64,000 nt of DNA from Beverwykella pulmonaria (GCA_001599595.1 BCHH01000002.1:1582335-1646334), one strand, 5' to 3'. Positions 11,586-23,807 are shown, counted from the stretch's first letter. Notes: generated from the letters alone by a model not told the origin. Program-made: numbers and translations.

Positions 11586-12027
11586 TACACATCGTGCCTA
11601 GTTGCCCGTTGCCATTAATTTCGGTGGGTCTCCCGACTTTATGCGGTTTCACGAACTTAGAAAACTGCCAAGATTTCCGGTGAAAGTATCGTAGAGGCGA
11701 AGCGTGAGAAGCAAGGCCGAAGAAAGATCATAGGCTGTGATTTATTTCGGACGCTGGTGCACGGGCACACATGGCGAGCCATTCTTATTGTGAACGTCAG
11801 CCTTGCTGGTGCGTATCCAATAAGGTGCGAAGAATTATTACGTTTGGCTAGCGGTGAAACTCGAACTGCCTTACAATGCCATCAGCTAGTGCCTGTCATC
11901 GTTATCTCTTCGCACTTTCGCCGTCCAACGTGGTTCCAATGCTACCATTCTTGCTTTTAAATATGCTGATGTGGCGTACTCCTCCTTTCCACTTCAGCAT
12001 CTTTTCTGCAAACACCCATTCCGCAAG
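11586..12027. other. Intergenic, upstream of ankyrin gene
   Basis: No supported gene. It contains the presumed promoter of the plus-strand ankyrin gene. Confidence 0.4.
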
Positions 12028-14418
12028 ATGCCCTTCCCACATCGAATAGAAAAGCGACCTTCTTCAGCCAGGCTAGGTTCGAGAAGAGGGCGAGGCCGAC
12101 CGAGCGATTGGTCCAGCACATGGCAGAAAAAACTAATCGTGCTGCGTCTGTGCGGCCTGCAACTGAACGAGATCCTGCAGATGTTTAACGTCCTCGGTGA
12201 TGGCATCTTCATGGCCAAGTAAGTGTGCCCGGGCCTGCAGCCAAGACTTCGGCTGATGAACAATAGAGAACGTCGAGCTCAGCAATTACTTCGAAAGATA
12301 CTCTGTACGGGTTACGCCCGGTATTGTGCGCCGAACAAAGCTGCCTTACGGAAACGCGTCGCATTCCTAAGGCTTCTAGGAAACCATGATCAACTACAGC
12401 GGACAAAGAAGCGTGTTTCGCGAACCGGCTCTCTCCATGCACATGCTCTGGACCGGAGCAGCGAACGTAGCATCTCGGACCAGTCGGATTCCGCACTCGA
12501 AATCCTGGAGTCGCCGACGTCCACTATTGATGACACGGAGCACAACCCTTTGCCAACGAATATGGGTGTTGATCTGCCGAACCACCGTCCTCTTGTTGCG
12601 TCCAAGAAAACTTCACAGACGCTAGCCATGCTTCGAACATCGTCCTCTACTCTCGAGCCTATTCAAGAATACCAGTCGTTAAACGCACTCGTCTCTGATG
12701 ACGCCCGGTCAGTGGCATCAACTCGAAGGGCGAAGATCCGTAGCATTCTCAAAAGGGCCAGCTACTCCTCCTCGCTCATATCCGAGATCCAGAGCGTCTT
12801 GAACATGAGGTTCTCGCTCAGCACGCTCGCGAGTTCAACCCGCTGCTCTGTTTCTATGTCATCCGTGATGAACAGTGAGGGCGTGCGACATCTGGATCCA
12901 TCCGAAGTGAAAACAGGCCCTAGCCCTTCGACCGTACTGGACCTCCATCAACGCAAGGCGCTACAGGCCAATGCGGCTTTGATCAACATGTGCTGCTCCA
13001 GCACACAGGATTGCGTCCATGGGTATATCAAGGATGCTGCCATCGCTATTAGTCAAAGAGTGCGTGCCGATGAACAATTTGCCACGGAACGGCAAGCGAA
13101 TCACTTCACCACTGATTGGGTTCTGCACAGAGCAATTTTTTGTAAAGCCCAAGCCGAGAAAGCAGTCATCAAATTAAAGGCCTTCTTGTCGGGCTGCCCG
13201 GTGGTGAACGGAAAAGTGCCTATAGGAGATCCGAAATTCCGTCGAATCAACGACCCGGACGTGTATGGGAACACAACACTGTTCTTCGCTGCTCGGTCTG
13301 GAGCTCCCATTGAGATCCTCATCGATATTCTCCGTCGCGTAGTGGACGTAAATGCTCTCAACGATGATGGACAAACGTTCCTGTTTGTTCTTGATCCGGA
13401 TGATATCCCTCCCAAGCGATGCTGCTGCAAACCTCTACCAATGTCGCCGCATTCTTCAGAATTCGAATGCCTCATTCGCCGGCTCGAAGCAAGACGCTTC
13501 AACTTTGACCACATTGACCACAACGGGAGACATTTCCTCTCGTATCTATGCGCATCAACTTCCTTCAAAGGTGACTGGCTCATTGACTTGGCCAAGAAAG
13601 ATCTGGAATGGAAGCAGAGACTTCAATCTCTGTCGTGGGTGCGAGATTCTTCTGGATCGTTTCTCCAAGACTTCCTTGGGTTAAATGCGAACAACGAAGG
13701 GTTGATCAAGTACATCTCTGAGCAATTCGTGTCGCCATTAATACAGGATCCTCTTTCAAAAATTGATGGAAAGCGCAGAACAGTGCTCCATGAATTCATT
13801 CGAGGAGGAGAGTTCATGTGGACAACCAGTCTTCTTTCCGAGCTTATTCGCCAGAACAAGCTGGCATGTCGGCCGGGCTACGTCAGAGAGAACATCAACA
13901 AATACGACGAGTTGGGGTATACTCCAATCATGGACTTTTGGAACCGGATTGTCGATGGAAGTCTTGATGAGGAAGCCATTGTCGCGAAGACGCGTGACCT
14001 AGTAGCCTTCGGAGCTAACATCAATGCTCGCGCACGGGATGGAAGCACTCTCTTACACATTGTGGCGAAGAAGTCATGTCCGGAGCTGTTGCAATATATC
14101 CTGTCTCTTGGGATCCAGGTCAACTGTCGCGATGAAGCTGGGTTGATTGCGCTAGACTATGCGGCCGAGAGTCTCACACGCTCTAGGGCTTCAAGCGCGC
14201 CGGCGAGTCTCACCGCTCGGTCATTCAAGGTGGCTGTACCATTGTTGGAATATGCCCCGCGTGGTATGCTCGATAATGTCGCATCCAAGATGCTGGAGCG
14301 GACGAATATGCGGGAGCTTCAGAGAAGTGCGAAGGCGCGGAGTGCGTTCGAGTCAATCGCCCGATATTCTGGATTTCAGACTCCAATGGAAGCCTGCACG
14401 AACAATGTGGCATTGTGA
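12028..14418 (+). CDS. Ankyrin-repeat protein with N-terminal Clr5-like segment
   Basis: Two exons (12028-12218, 12267-14418) give 780 aa; the 48-nt intron is GTAAGT...AATAG. Residues 15-60 (RGRPSDWSSTWQKKLIVLRL, then LQLNEILQMFNVLGDG) resemble the Clr5-like helical segment found at the start of many fungal ankyrin proteins, with YCAPNKAALRKRVAFL after the intron completing it. Residues 100-300 are Ser-rich and probably disordered. Ankyrin-like units follow: DVYGNTTLFFAARSGAP, NALNDDGQTFLFVLD, IDHNGRHFLSYLC, DELGYTPIMDFWN, NINARARDGSTLLHIVAKKS and VNCRDEAGLIALDYA. The N-terminal segment may bind DNA or protein (inference). The ATG at 12028 is preferred over earlier in-frame starts because the conserved part follows directly. 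It looks intact. Confidence 0.8.
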
Positions 14419-14704
14419 GCCATATCTGCACGCGCGGTCAGCCATTGGAGCTGCAAGCTATTCCGTTATGGATCCGAATGTTGGCGCTCGTTGATGAAAT
14501 ATTTGGTAGTTTTCGGTCCGTCCCCGTCGCCGTGACTGTTGCTGCGCTTGGCGTCTTCGGATGTGTCTTCTGCTCGGAAATATTCTGCAACCTTTCCTGG
14601 GCTCTTGACAATCTTCGCTAATACTAACTCAGCTCGCATCGACATCTGAAACCAAGATGGCGGATCGGCAGGTCGAACTTGTCTCTCGGCATGATCTAGA
14701 CTTC

Positions 14705-15168
14705 CTATATTTCATCGGTGACAAGCAGCGCGATAAGGACCATGACGAATATCAGCGGAAGCGCGGTTGTCCAGAAGACCAGTTTACCAAGGCCATGTCT
14801 CTCACGTCGTCTGTGTTCATGCTAGGGATGCTGCGCCTAAAAGACAGGGGAGGGGAAATGTCGGCGAAAATGGTGAAGTCGTAGACGGCATTATCATGCC
14901 TATCTTTATCAGTCCACTTTTCAGGCTTCCTAGAGTATTCAAAAATTGTTTTGAATGGCTGGATGCGGTCGACGACGTGGGTAATGCAATCCTGCATCAT
15001 AAGCACTTCAGGTCGCGGTGCATTCTGAACATGGCGACTATGAAACGACAAACAGCTTGTAATTGTACTTCAATTGCGCGACATGGCCGTGTAGGCATGA
15101 AGAGTTGTTGCTCCAACATCTTGAGGACGGTTGGCGATCTCTTGTTGAAGGAGATCAAACTTCGGCAT
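14705..15168 (-). pseudogene. CorA-like magnesium transporter C-terminal relic
   Basis: The minus strand reads SMNTDDVRDMAL and, in another frame, KLVFWTTALPLIFVMVLIAL ending at a TAG (14707-14705). In fungal CorA-like proteins a GMNTxDIRD motif is followed by (Q)xxFWxxALP and a final membrane helix, so the order fits. The upstream part (HVVDRIQPFKTIFEYSRKPE, and MPKFDLLQQEIANRPQDV from an ATG at 15168) is coding-like but broken by stops and frame changes. GMN has become SMN. I read this as a decayed gene; a spliced gene with odd introns is the alternative. Confidence 0.38.
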
Positions 15169-15687
15169 CGACCTTTTCGAGCGACTAGTGTTAACATCTA
15201 GCACCTGTGCTTGTGTTATTGTACTTACATCAGTCGTCCACAAAATACATGCCAGCTGTTATAGGAATTTGCTAAGATATGGGGATAGATGAGGGGTGGC
15301 CAGGTATTGGAGCGATTCTTTAGGCTGGTTCTCTATAAGTAGCCGGCATCTCTCAATAGAAGGAAGAATAGATTGAGAGATTCGATGTATAGTTTGTATC
15401 GTGTACTGTCTATTTTTAGTATTTTATACTAACTACATCCCCCCTGTAACCCACAACTGCCACCAGTGACTTTCACACATTGTACCTTCCTACGTAATTA
15501 GGGGACGAGCCTACAAAACTGGAAGGAGGTTCCGATATGCTGGTGTTTTGCCGGAGGGTACACAATGTAGATATACGTATATGTCTCATGCCATGAGCAG
15601 AGTTTAAGTTGGTTGAAGTCAAAGTTCCCCTCATATTTTTCGCCACGGTGGTTTTTTCGCGACCCAGGGGCGGACGTCACAGATATT
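15169..15687. other. Intergenic, no gene seen
   Basis: AT-rich spacer on the 3' side of the FMN oxidase gene. Nothing supported. Confidence 0.4.
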
Positions 15688-16956
15688 TCAATATCTACCA
15701 GAGCTTTCCTGGATATACACCGTCTGCTCTAAAGCCCTTGTGTTCAAAACACTAATCGGAATATTTTGAATGTCCTGGATACCAGCCTGAGCGGCATCTG
15801 CGGCAATTTCCGTCTTCAAGATCTGGATCGCCTTCGTCACTCCCTCCAAACCAAAGCAGTTGGCATACATAAACGGACGTCCCAGTCCAACGGCCTTCAC
15901 ACCGAGAGCAAGGAGCTTCAGAACATCGCTGCCGTACCGAACGCCGGAATCCGCCAAAACCTCAACCTTAGTGAAGACTTCAGGAGCGTTGCGGTGGATC
16001 TCGTATGCGATCTCGAGAGGTGAAGGGGAGTGATCAAGCTGCCGAGCACCATGGTTGGAGATGTAGATGGCCTTGACACCTTTCTTGATAGCGATGAGCG
16101 CATCTTCAACTGTGGAGATTCCCTTAGGGATAATGGGAAGCTTGGTTCGGTTTTTCATCTGTTCGTAGATGTCCCATGTTAAACCGGACGTCACCGCGTT
16201 TGCGTTGGTAGTATCGTAACGCGCAGCACGATGTCGGACTGAAGTAGCAGGGGCATCGATGGTCCAGACGATTGCTTTGGCACCGGTCCTCTCGGCACGA
16301 GCAATGGCGTCCCATGTCACTGAGAGGTTGGCATTTGTATAAACCTGGATTTATGTCAATGGATACCGAAACAAGAGGAGGACGTTAGGACATACCTGTT
16401 GGAAGATGACCTGAGGACCGTTCAAGGTGGAGTTGCTCTTCACAGCTGCGAGCTCCTCGATCGTCTTCGAAGCATACAAGGCAGCAGTATACAAGGTATT
16501 CTCCTTGCCTGATGCCTCCATGAAGTTCAACTCTGCACGATCCGGATCGGCATAAGCCCCACGTGCGGCAGGGGCGATGAAAATCGGCGCACTAAAATTG
16601 TACCCCAAGATTGTCGTCGCAAGAGTCTCATTGACCTTCGTCACATCAGTGAGCTGGCGCGTTCGGAAATGGACCTTGGACCAGATCTCCAAGTTGTTTC
16701 TGTAGCTCCATTCGCCAGCCGAAGCGGTCCTGTAAAAAGAGTACTTTTGGTCGTCAAGGTATTGACGGGCTGCGAAATCGAAGTCTGGGATACCGCGCAT
16801 GTCCTTCAACAGCGGCTGGGTGCCCTCAGTCCAGTTGGTACTCTGCAGATAGGTTTCTAGACCTGTGTCCGGCTCGTTCCAGAAGGGCTCGACAGCAAAA
16901 ACTGACGCAAAGAACCCGGAGAAGTAGATGAGGGAAAGCATTTTCTCGCACAGCAA
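15688..16956 (-). CDS. Secreted FMN-dependent alpha-hydroxyacid oxidase
   Basis: Oxidises L-2-hydroxy acids such as lactate using FMN; with no cytochrome b5 domain it is more likely an oxidase than a flavocytochrome b2. Two exons (16956-16396, 16344-15688) give 405 aa. MLSLIYFSGFFASVFAVEPF is a typical signal peptide (best start may be the second ATG at 16941, giving 400 aa), so the product should be secreted; several N-glycosylation sequons (NWT, NET, NFS, NST, NRT) agree. Barrel motifs are SAPIFIAPAARGAYADPDRA, AIVWTIDAPATSVRHR, LPIIPKGISTVEDALIAIKK and ISNHGARQLDHSPSPLE with the catalytic His, then VLADSGVRYGSDVLKLLALG and AVGLGRPFMYANCFG. The usual SNHGGRQLD has one Gly changed to Ala. 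Otherwise intact. Confidence 0.9.
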
Positions 16957-18168
16957 TCGAAGATGTGGAAGATGGGCTGGTAAAAAGGAGTGTGTTGGTA
17001 GAAAAGAATGTATCTATAAAGAGTGGACGAGACCTCGATGCAGGCTCTTGCGATGCTTGAATACACCTTGCAGAAAACCTGCGTTCTGTGGAAGCTTTAT
17101 ATACTTCCTCCAAGGAGTAAATCTTAATTTTCTACACGGTGCTAGCAAACACCTAAATTGCCAAGAGTCCTGCAGCATTTCCGGGCATAGCCATATGGCT
17201 TGGCAACGTCTATCGGCAGCGTCCGCAAGGCTGTTTTGGAGATCATGTTGCAGGGATCATCAAAAGAGAAACAAAACGATAGGATTGAAGAGCTGGGCAG
17301 CTCCACAGATTATTGGTCAAAAGGCTGGTATGTCAATGTTTCGAATGTGGTGGATTCGGTCCTTTTGCGAATTGGGGTATCCACATGGCGAAAATAGATG
17401 AGCGGTTATTCAACAATGGCAATTACCAACACTTACCAATCCCAAAAACAGATGAATTAGACAGCGGAATGGTTCCGACCAACTAAGATTAGAAATGACA
17501 TCAGATAAATCATTTGCAATAGAGACGACAAATGCGCTGCTCGCCGTTGAAGTGAAACTGATACTCAGTCCTCGATCCCGCGCTACGGACTGAGAATACC
17601 CCCAAGGTCGTCCTTAAACAAGGTACACAGTTGAAACATCAATCAATCGGTGACGGCTATGATCTAAAGATGTGTCTCTGGGGTCACCTGAAGGACCGAG
17701 TTCAAACAAAAGCGTCGTTTACGGTAAGCAGGATACTCTAGCAGTACATTACCGATCTCTGGTAGACGCATACTCAGGTGCTATACCATCAAGCTATTGT
17801 TCTCTTCCTTTTAATATACGTCTGAATTTAGGTAACTCTTGTCCCACCTTCTGTATGATTTGTGCTCATTTCTTTTCGAGTGACTTAACTTCGGCGAAAA
17901 TGAAGAAACCACCTTCCGTATACAGACAGTTGGAAAATTCAATTCCTCTGCTACAGAGGTTGGCTGATCTTTCACCATGTACATATAATTTTTGCGAGTC
18001 TGATAAGTCGAACTCCGTTTAGACCTTAGGCGAAGTTACCTTTAACTACTTTTGACAAAAAAAAGCCCCGCCTTCTATTTAAACACGCTTACCCTTGACA
18101 TCAACTTTAAGGTCATACCACAACCCCACTCAACCATCCAAAATATCGCCCCGTCGTGTATTCCCAAG
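16957..18168. other. Divergent intergenic region, no gene seen
   Basis: About 1.2 kb between the oxidase and F-box genes, which are transcribed away from each other, so both promoters lie here. Open frames near 17670-18020 begin without ATG and show no domain. Confidence 0.4.
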
Positions 18169-19755
18169 ATGGACAGTTCAGCGTCGCTGAACGGCCTATC
18201 CTCTAACCTGGCCACCCTTTCTATCACAAGCTTGGACAGTCCAGCGTTGCTCGATGGCCTCCCAGAAGAGCTGATCGAGCAGATTTTCTCTATATTTGCC
18301 GCCCCGACCATCGACAAACACGCAGTTCAGAAAGAATCTGAACAAGCTAATCTTCTCACCCTCTCTCGACTATCTCTCACCTGCAGGAAGTTCCGCCGCA
18401 TCGCCGAACCTTTCTTGTATCGCAATCTCCATTTCGAACTTCGTGGATCCTGGGAACCTCAGTGGAAAAACCACTTGCGCTTTGGGCTTGCATTGATGCG
18501 GACACTCCATGAGCGGCCTAGTCTGGGAAAGCACGTAAAGAGCTTTCGAACATATGACATGAGACATCACGGGATGGGCCTTCGCCCTGCAGTCCCGCTA
18601 AACTGGGACCGTTACCCCCCGAGGGTCAGTACCACACAGAGAGTCGACGACGATTGTTGGATAAAGCTCGGCCGCGTCAGTGAATTTGCAAGGCTGGCAC
18701 CGAACTTGGAGCATCTGGACATTTCCCTGTCGGACTGGGGACAAAACCATATACCTGTCTTGCGAGGTGGGCTCTGCAGGTGCACTTCCTGTCAAATGCA
18801 CCCAAAACTCCGCAGACCCAGGTTTAAGAGTCTCAGGAGAATTGACCTTGCTGTTAATAAGATTTCTCTTCTGCATCAAGTCTTTCGGCTTCCGTCGCTG
18901 GAGGTGGCAAATATCCTAATTTCAGAACTCGGCGGCGAGGGAAGGGGCTACCTTTCTAGGGTTCGCGATCGTCTCGGCAAAGTGCAATCTCCCCTCAAAG
19001 AGATTACAATGCTCACCAAAATTTACTGGGACAGTGGGTTGACTCAAACGCGCATTCCTTTCTACATGATTGCCGATGCATGTCCGTCCCTCACATCCTT
19101 CAAGCTACGTCTTCAATGTGCCCAGATCCCCTTCGACATGATCCACACGGAGCTCATCACTGCGTTTCGGAGCCAGTTTCTTAGCGGCACTCTCCGTACA
19201 TTCGAGTTTTCGAGTAACTGGACCTCGGGAGAACACTATGTCGCACGAGAACGGCTGACTCTACCAAATGAGATTGTCAGCATTTGGTCAGATGATAGGA
19301 CGAAGGTTGAGTCGCTCAAGATGGATCTAACCTGGCTTTTCCGAGACGTCCATCCTAAGGACACCTCAAGCCACGTGGACTTCGTAGGCCCGCGTACGTT
19401 GAGACATTTGATGTTAAGACATAGACCAGGTACCATGTCGAACATGGGTAGTGCTGTCCCGTTCTCGGAGCCAGCTCTTATCACAAAGGCTTTGTTACAT
19501 CTACGCCGTATCATTCAAGATCAACTCCCCGCCTTGAAGACGATCACTCTCGAAATTCCTCGGAGGGAGGTGAGGGAAAACCTAGGAGCAGTGCTCATGG
19601 ATGATGATTATATTGCCAAAAGCGTCAAATTCGAGATTCAGTGAGTATTTGCAGCCCTTGGCTGTTGTAAACCTCTAATCTTCCCTAGATATATCAAGGA
19701 GCATGATCCGGAGCGTGGGAGATCTTATGCCGAAGTGCTGGAACAGGATGCTTGA
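18169..19755 (+). CDS. F-box protein
   Basis: Probable substrate receptor of an SCF ubiquitin ligase. Exons 18169-19640 and 19689-19755 give 512 aa; the second, 67-nt exon adds YIKEHDPERGRSYAEVLEQD after a GTGAGT...CCTAG intron. The F-box is at about residues 24-70: LLDGLPEELIEQIFSIF, then LLTLSRLSLTCRKFRRIAEP and FLYRNLHFEL. The rest has irregular leucine-rich spacing (FARLAPNLEHLDISLSDWG; ACPSLTSFKLRL) but no clean LRR. The ATG at 18169 (MDSSASLNGLS) is preferred to one 39 codons upstream because the intervening residues look like 5' UTR. The target is unknown. It looks intact. Confidence 0.82.
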
Positions 19756-21474
19756 TTCGTGCAATCGTTGGGAGCAATAAACAGAGCACACGAAATGTAA
19801 TAGAAGTGCACGATGCGAAAAGGCCAGATGTGGGTGGTACTTACGACCTGATGCCTAGATAGTGGCTTGTTCAATCCACCAGCAGAATGTAACGTGATAT
19901 TTGGCTTTCCAAACTGTGGAGGCATTCCTACTCTTCCATCCTGCTGTTTGATTTTGTGCTGCGAGCCTCGATACGACATACTCCTTCAGTAAGGCAAAGT
20001 GAGGCTAATAGGATCATTTCAAATCCTAGTAATAGTTTATTGTCTGTCCTACAGTGAGTGAAAATGTGCAGTATAGTCAACATCCAATAGTTGCACTAAA
20101 ATTTGCGGAGGACTGTTATGCTTGAGAGGCATATTCCTATTCGAGCTAGCGCTGTGTAAGGGCATGACACCCGCGATGATCTTCGCTCAAATCTAAAGAT
20201 CATAAGCCGTCACCTGAAACCAGAGAGTCCCTTTCCGAGAACCGGAGAAAGATGTTCCCACCAACAATATTACTATTGGAAGTTGAGCCGCTGGAAGTTG
20301 AAGTCTTTCCTTTTGCATTGAGCCACGACGATGGCGCCGAGCCACGTGCTACATATTATTACTTCCGCCACAAGAAATAGAAAGGCTCCAGGACGATATT
20401 TAGGGGTCAGTAAAAGTAATGCTGGCGGCTATAGTAGACCTTAGTGGGCCAAATCGATCCTCTCCGTCTCTGTCCGATTTTGCTTCGCCCTCCCGCCTCT
20501 CTCCTCGGACGTGATCGAATGTAGTAGTTCGTCCAATCGTCCGTTCATCTGTTCATCCAGTTCCCTAGCTCGATGACGATGACACTCCAACACTCGTCTA
20601 CACTGAGAATCAAACTCCACTCTCCGCTGTCCATCATCTCCATGTCACTACCCATTCACGTGCCATTTTCCATTCAGCTCGTTTAGGTGCGAGAGTGTAA
20701 ACGAGCCCATCGCAACATCGGTGCTCCGCCTACCGACCAATCGCGCGGCGCAACCTTGACGCCTCCCTCGGCACGGATGTGGAACTACGGCATCGCCGAC
20801 GTCCACCACCTTGCCAACGACGAACGAAAACGACGACATCTAACCCAGCAGCCAAAGAGGGTGTGAGACCGCGTAGGCCTTCGGAGATGCGAAGCGGGGG
20901 GTTATACTAATCGCAGCTACCCAGTAATAGAGTAGAGCGGTGTTTCGGAAGTTCGAAAGAAAAGAATCGGAGGGACATCTCCCCGCATTTTGCAAGGTTA
21001 ATGTTCAAGCGCTGCACGAGCACGAGGATCGTTATTAGGGATTAATATTGCAAAGTTCGCTGTGTAGCACTCGGCCGAGCCAGTTCGGAGAGTATTCTCT
21101 ATATTAGGCTGCTCCATGCGAGGCGAGACGCGGAAGTGGGAAACAGAGCAAGGTATAAGAGAGCACTGTCTCGCCTTGGAGGTTCTGTTCGGTATACATC
21201 TAGCCTCAAGATTGCCGGTGTTGGGCTGAGTTCTACTTCTCGTCTGATCTTTGCTTTTACCTCCATTTCTGTTGTATACTTGTTGACTATTCTTTCATTC
21301 TCCTGCGGCGAAATTCGAGCTTAGGCGGTCTTAGTAGGGAGGGGTGCACACTAGTGCTTTCATTTCCGCTTTTGGCCCGTCATAGTTCTTCCAGGGTCAG
21401 CTGCGGCGTCGCCTTTTCCTTATTTCATTGAGACGACTGCCTCACCTCTCATCTCGACCTCCAACTTACGCACC
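19756..21474. other. Long intergenic region with one small ORF
   Basis: About 1.7 kb upstream of the P450. A 29-codon ORF at 20777-20866 (MWNYGIADVHHLANDERKRR...) follows a pyrimidine-rich stretch with several short ATG-stop frames. It could be an uORF, a first exon or chance. The 100 bases before 21475 are T/C-rich, as expected for the P450 leader. Confidence 0.4.
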
Positions 21475-23121
21475 ATGGCAAACCCTGCCCTCTTCATCGC
21501 TCTCGGCGCATTCCTATCATACTTCCTATACACACGCATCACACTATACCTCACTCGCCGGGCGTTCAAGAAGCAAAATGGCTGCCAGCCCTGTCCTTAT
21601 GTCTTCAACAAAGATCCCATACTCGGCATCGATATCCTGCGTGCCGGGATCCGCAACAGCAAAAAGCACATCGTACTTCAAGCGATCCAACAGCGCTTCA
21701 AAGATCTCGGAGCCAACACATTTCACAGCCGAATAATAACTATGCCTATCATCCAGACGTCAGAGCCCGAAAACGTCAAGACAATCCTCAGCTTAAAGTT
21801 CAAAGACTACTCCTTCGGCGCGCGAGAAAAGGCCTTCGAACCGCTCCTCGGCCACGGCATCTTCAACGCAGACGGCGAGCGCTGGGCCAATTCGCGGCAT
21901 CTCCTACGTCCGAACTTCGCTAGAGACCAGGTAGCAGACCTCGAAGCTTTCGAGCGCCACTTTAAGCTCATGCTCAAGCACGTGCCCAAAGACGGATCCA
22001 CCATCGACCTCCAAGAACTCTTCTTCCGTCTAACAATTGATTCAGCGACAGAGTTCCTATTCAACCACTCGACAAACTCTCTGCGCATGGTCGGACAGGG
22101 CGAGGCTGATAATGAGGATGTCGTCTTTTCCAAAGCATTTAATGTCGCACAAGCCGACATCCTTACGCGCGTGCGCCTCGATTTCTTGTACAAATTTGGT
22201 AAGCATGACAAGGGGAGAGATGCGATTAGGATCTGCAAGGAGTATGTGGACAAATGGGTCGACGACGCGGTGCACTGGCGTGAGGAGCAGGACGCTGAAA
22301 AGGCGGCCGGGGGCCAGAAAGAGGAGGAGAGATATGTGTTTATCCATGAGTTGGCGAAGCAGACGAACGATAAGAAGCGCATAAGAGACGAGCTGATGAA
22401 TGTGCTGCTCGCTGGACGCGATACGACTGCGAGTCTGCTGAGTAACATGTTCTTTGAGATTGCGAAGAGGCCGGATATTTGGCAGAAATTGAGGGAAGAG
22501 ATTGGCGTACTGGACGGGAAGCTTCCGAGTTACGAGGAGTTGAGGAACTTCAAGTATCTGAAGTGGTGCTTGAATGAGTGTAAGTCACATTACATTGGCC
22601 CCCTTCCACCTCTACATGATGTGCAGATGCTGATACCCGCCAGCCCTACGCATCCACCCCGTTGTCCCAGGAAACTCCCGCTACGCCATCCGGGACACCG
22701 TCCTTCCGCTAGGCGGCGGCCCGTCGGGAACCGCGCCCCTCTTTGTGCCCCGGGGAACCCTCGTCTCGTACTCACCCTACACAATGCACCGGCGCGAAGA
22801 CCTGTACGGACCCGATGCAAATATCTACAAGCCCGAGCGCTGGGAGAAGCTGCGTCCGGGATGGGAATACCTCCCCTTCAACGGGTAAGTGCCCGCCTAG
22901 TCTGAATTAGAAGCGAAGGTGATTTGACTAACATATTATTTGACAGAGGTCCGAGGATCTGTCTTGGGCAGCAGTACGCGCTGACGGAAGCCAGCTATGT
23001 CACGGTGAGGCTGGTGCAGGAGTTTGCGAGGTTGGAGGACAGGGATGGCGGGCCCTGGGTGGAGGGACTGACGCTGACGTGTTGTAGTGGGAATGGGGTG
23101 AAAGTGGGACTTGTAAAATGA
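21475..23121 (+). CDS. Cytochrome P450, CYP52-like (alkane/fatty-acid hydroxylase)
   Basis: Microsomal haem monooxygenase; CYP52-type enzymes omega-hydroxylate n-alkanes and fatty acids. Three exons (21475-22579, 22644-22884, 22947-23121) give 506 aa. [20 protein letters not shown] is the N-terminal membrane anchor. Family signatures in order: [55 protein letters not shown]-helix [20 protein letters not shown]-helix ExxR as E-S-L-R with the intron splitting the Ser codon, [21 protein letters not shown], and haem loop [15 protein letters not shown] with the Cys ligand. All key residues are present. The gene sits 2.8 kb from the 3' end of FAS beta. Subfamily and substrate are inferred from resemblance to CYP52/CYP539 proteins. 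Confidence 0.92.
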
Positions 23122-23708
23122 GGAATGAAAGGAAGGCGGAGGATGGGAGATTCTTTGGGAAGCAGATTGAGGTTGGACGGAAGAATTTTTTTTTATTCTG
23201 GGCCACCCTTTTTCACACTGCTCTTAGTGGTCATCTGGAAGGGGAAATTTGTTCCATTTACGGCGAGGGCATTTCATGGCGTTTGTGGGTGGCAGCTTTC
23301 CATGTCATTCGGCAAATCATATCTCCATAATGAGATTCGGACACTGGTATTTGCCTCTACAACCATAGATCACGAATACGCATAAGTACATAATCATAGC
23401 TGTGATCTTGTTCAGTCTCATGTGTTCGAAGCAGGTATTATGCAACTTCGCCAGCTGCGATGACGACTATGCCTAAGTATGAACGTTCCTTTTCCACAGT
23501 CCACCAATGCAGCCCGCCAACGCACCTGTAACGCCATAACGCGAATCGCCCCCAAAGATAGGTTCCAGACAGTCGTTTCGCACGGGAAAAGCACGCCTTT
23601 CATATATACACAGCAAGTACCATTAAAATGGCCGTTACAAGAATGCGTGTGTGCTTTGTAAAGCAAGCCAAACTTAGGGAATGAATGTATATAATACTGA
23701 TGATGAAT

Positions 23709-23710
<2 letters not shown>
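23122..23710. other. Intergenic, convergent 3' ends
   Basis: Spacer between the P450 (plus) and Brl1 (minus) genes. No gene supported; open frames here are compositional. Confidence 0.4.
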
Positions 23711-23763
<53 letters not shown>

Positions 23764-23775
23764 TGTGTGTGTGTG
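23711..23775. repeat. Compound microsatellite (AG)n(GT)n
   Basis: An uninterrupted AG/GA tract of about 24 units (23712-23760) runs straight into about 8 GT units (23760-23775). It sits about 30 bases past the stop codon of Brl1, so it is probably in that gene's 3' UTR, where it is read as (AC)n(CT)n. The length is likely polymorphic. Confidence 0.95.
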
Positions 23776-23807
23776 GTGCCAAAACTCCATACATCCCTTG
23801 CTCCCAC

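Noticed and set aside
17672..18022. 116-codon open frame before the F-box gene
   Set aside because: Starts with GTG, no motif, overlaps the expected promoter.
21136..21324. 62-codon ORF upstream of the P450
   Set aside because: No conserved features; it overlaps the likely promoter and leader.
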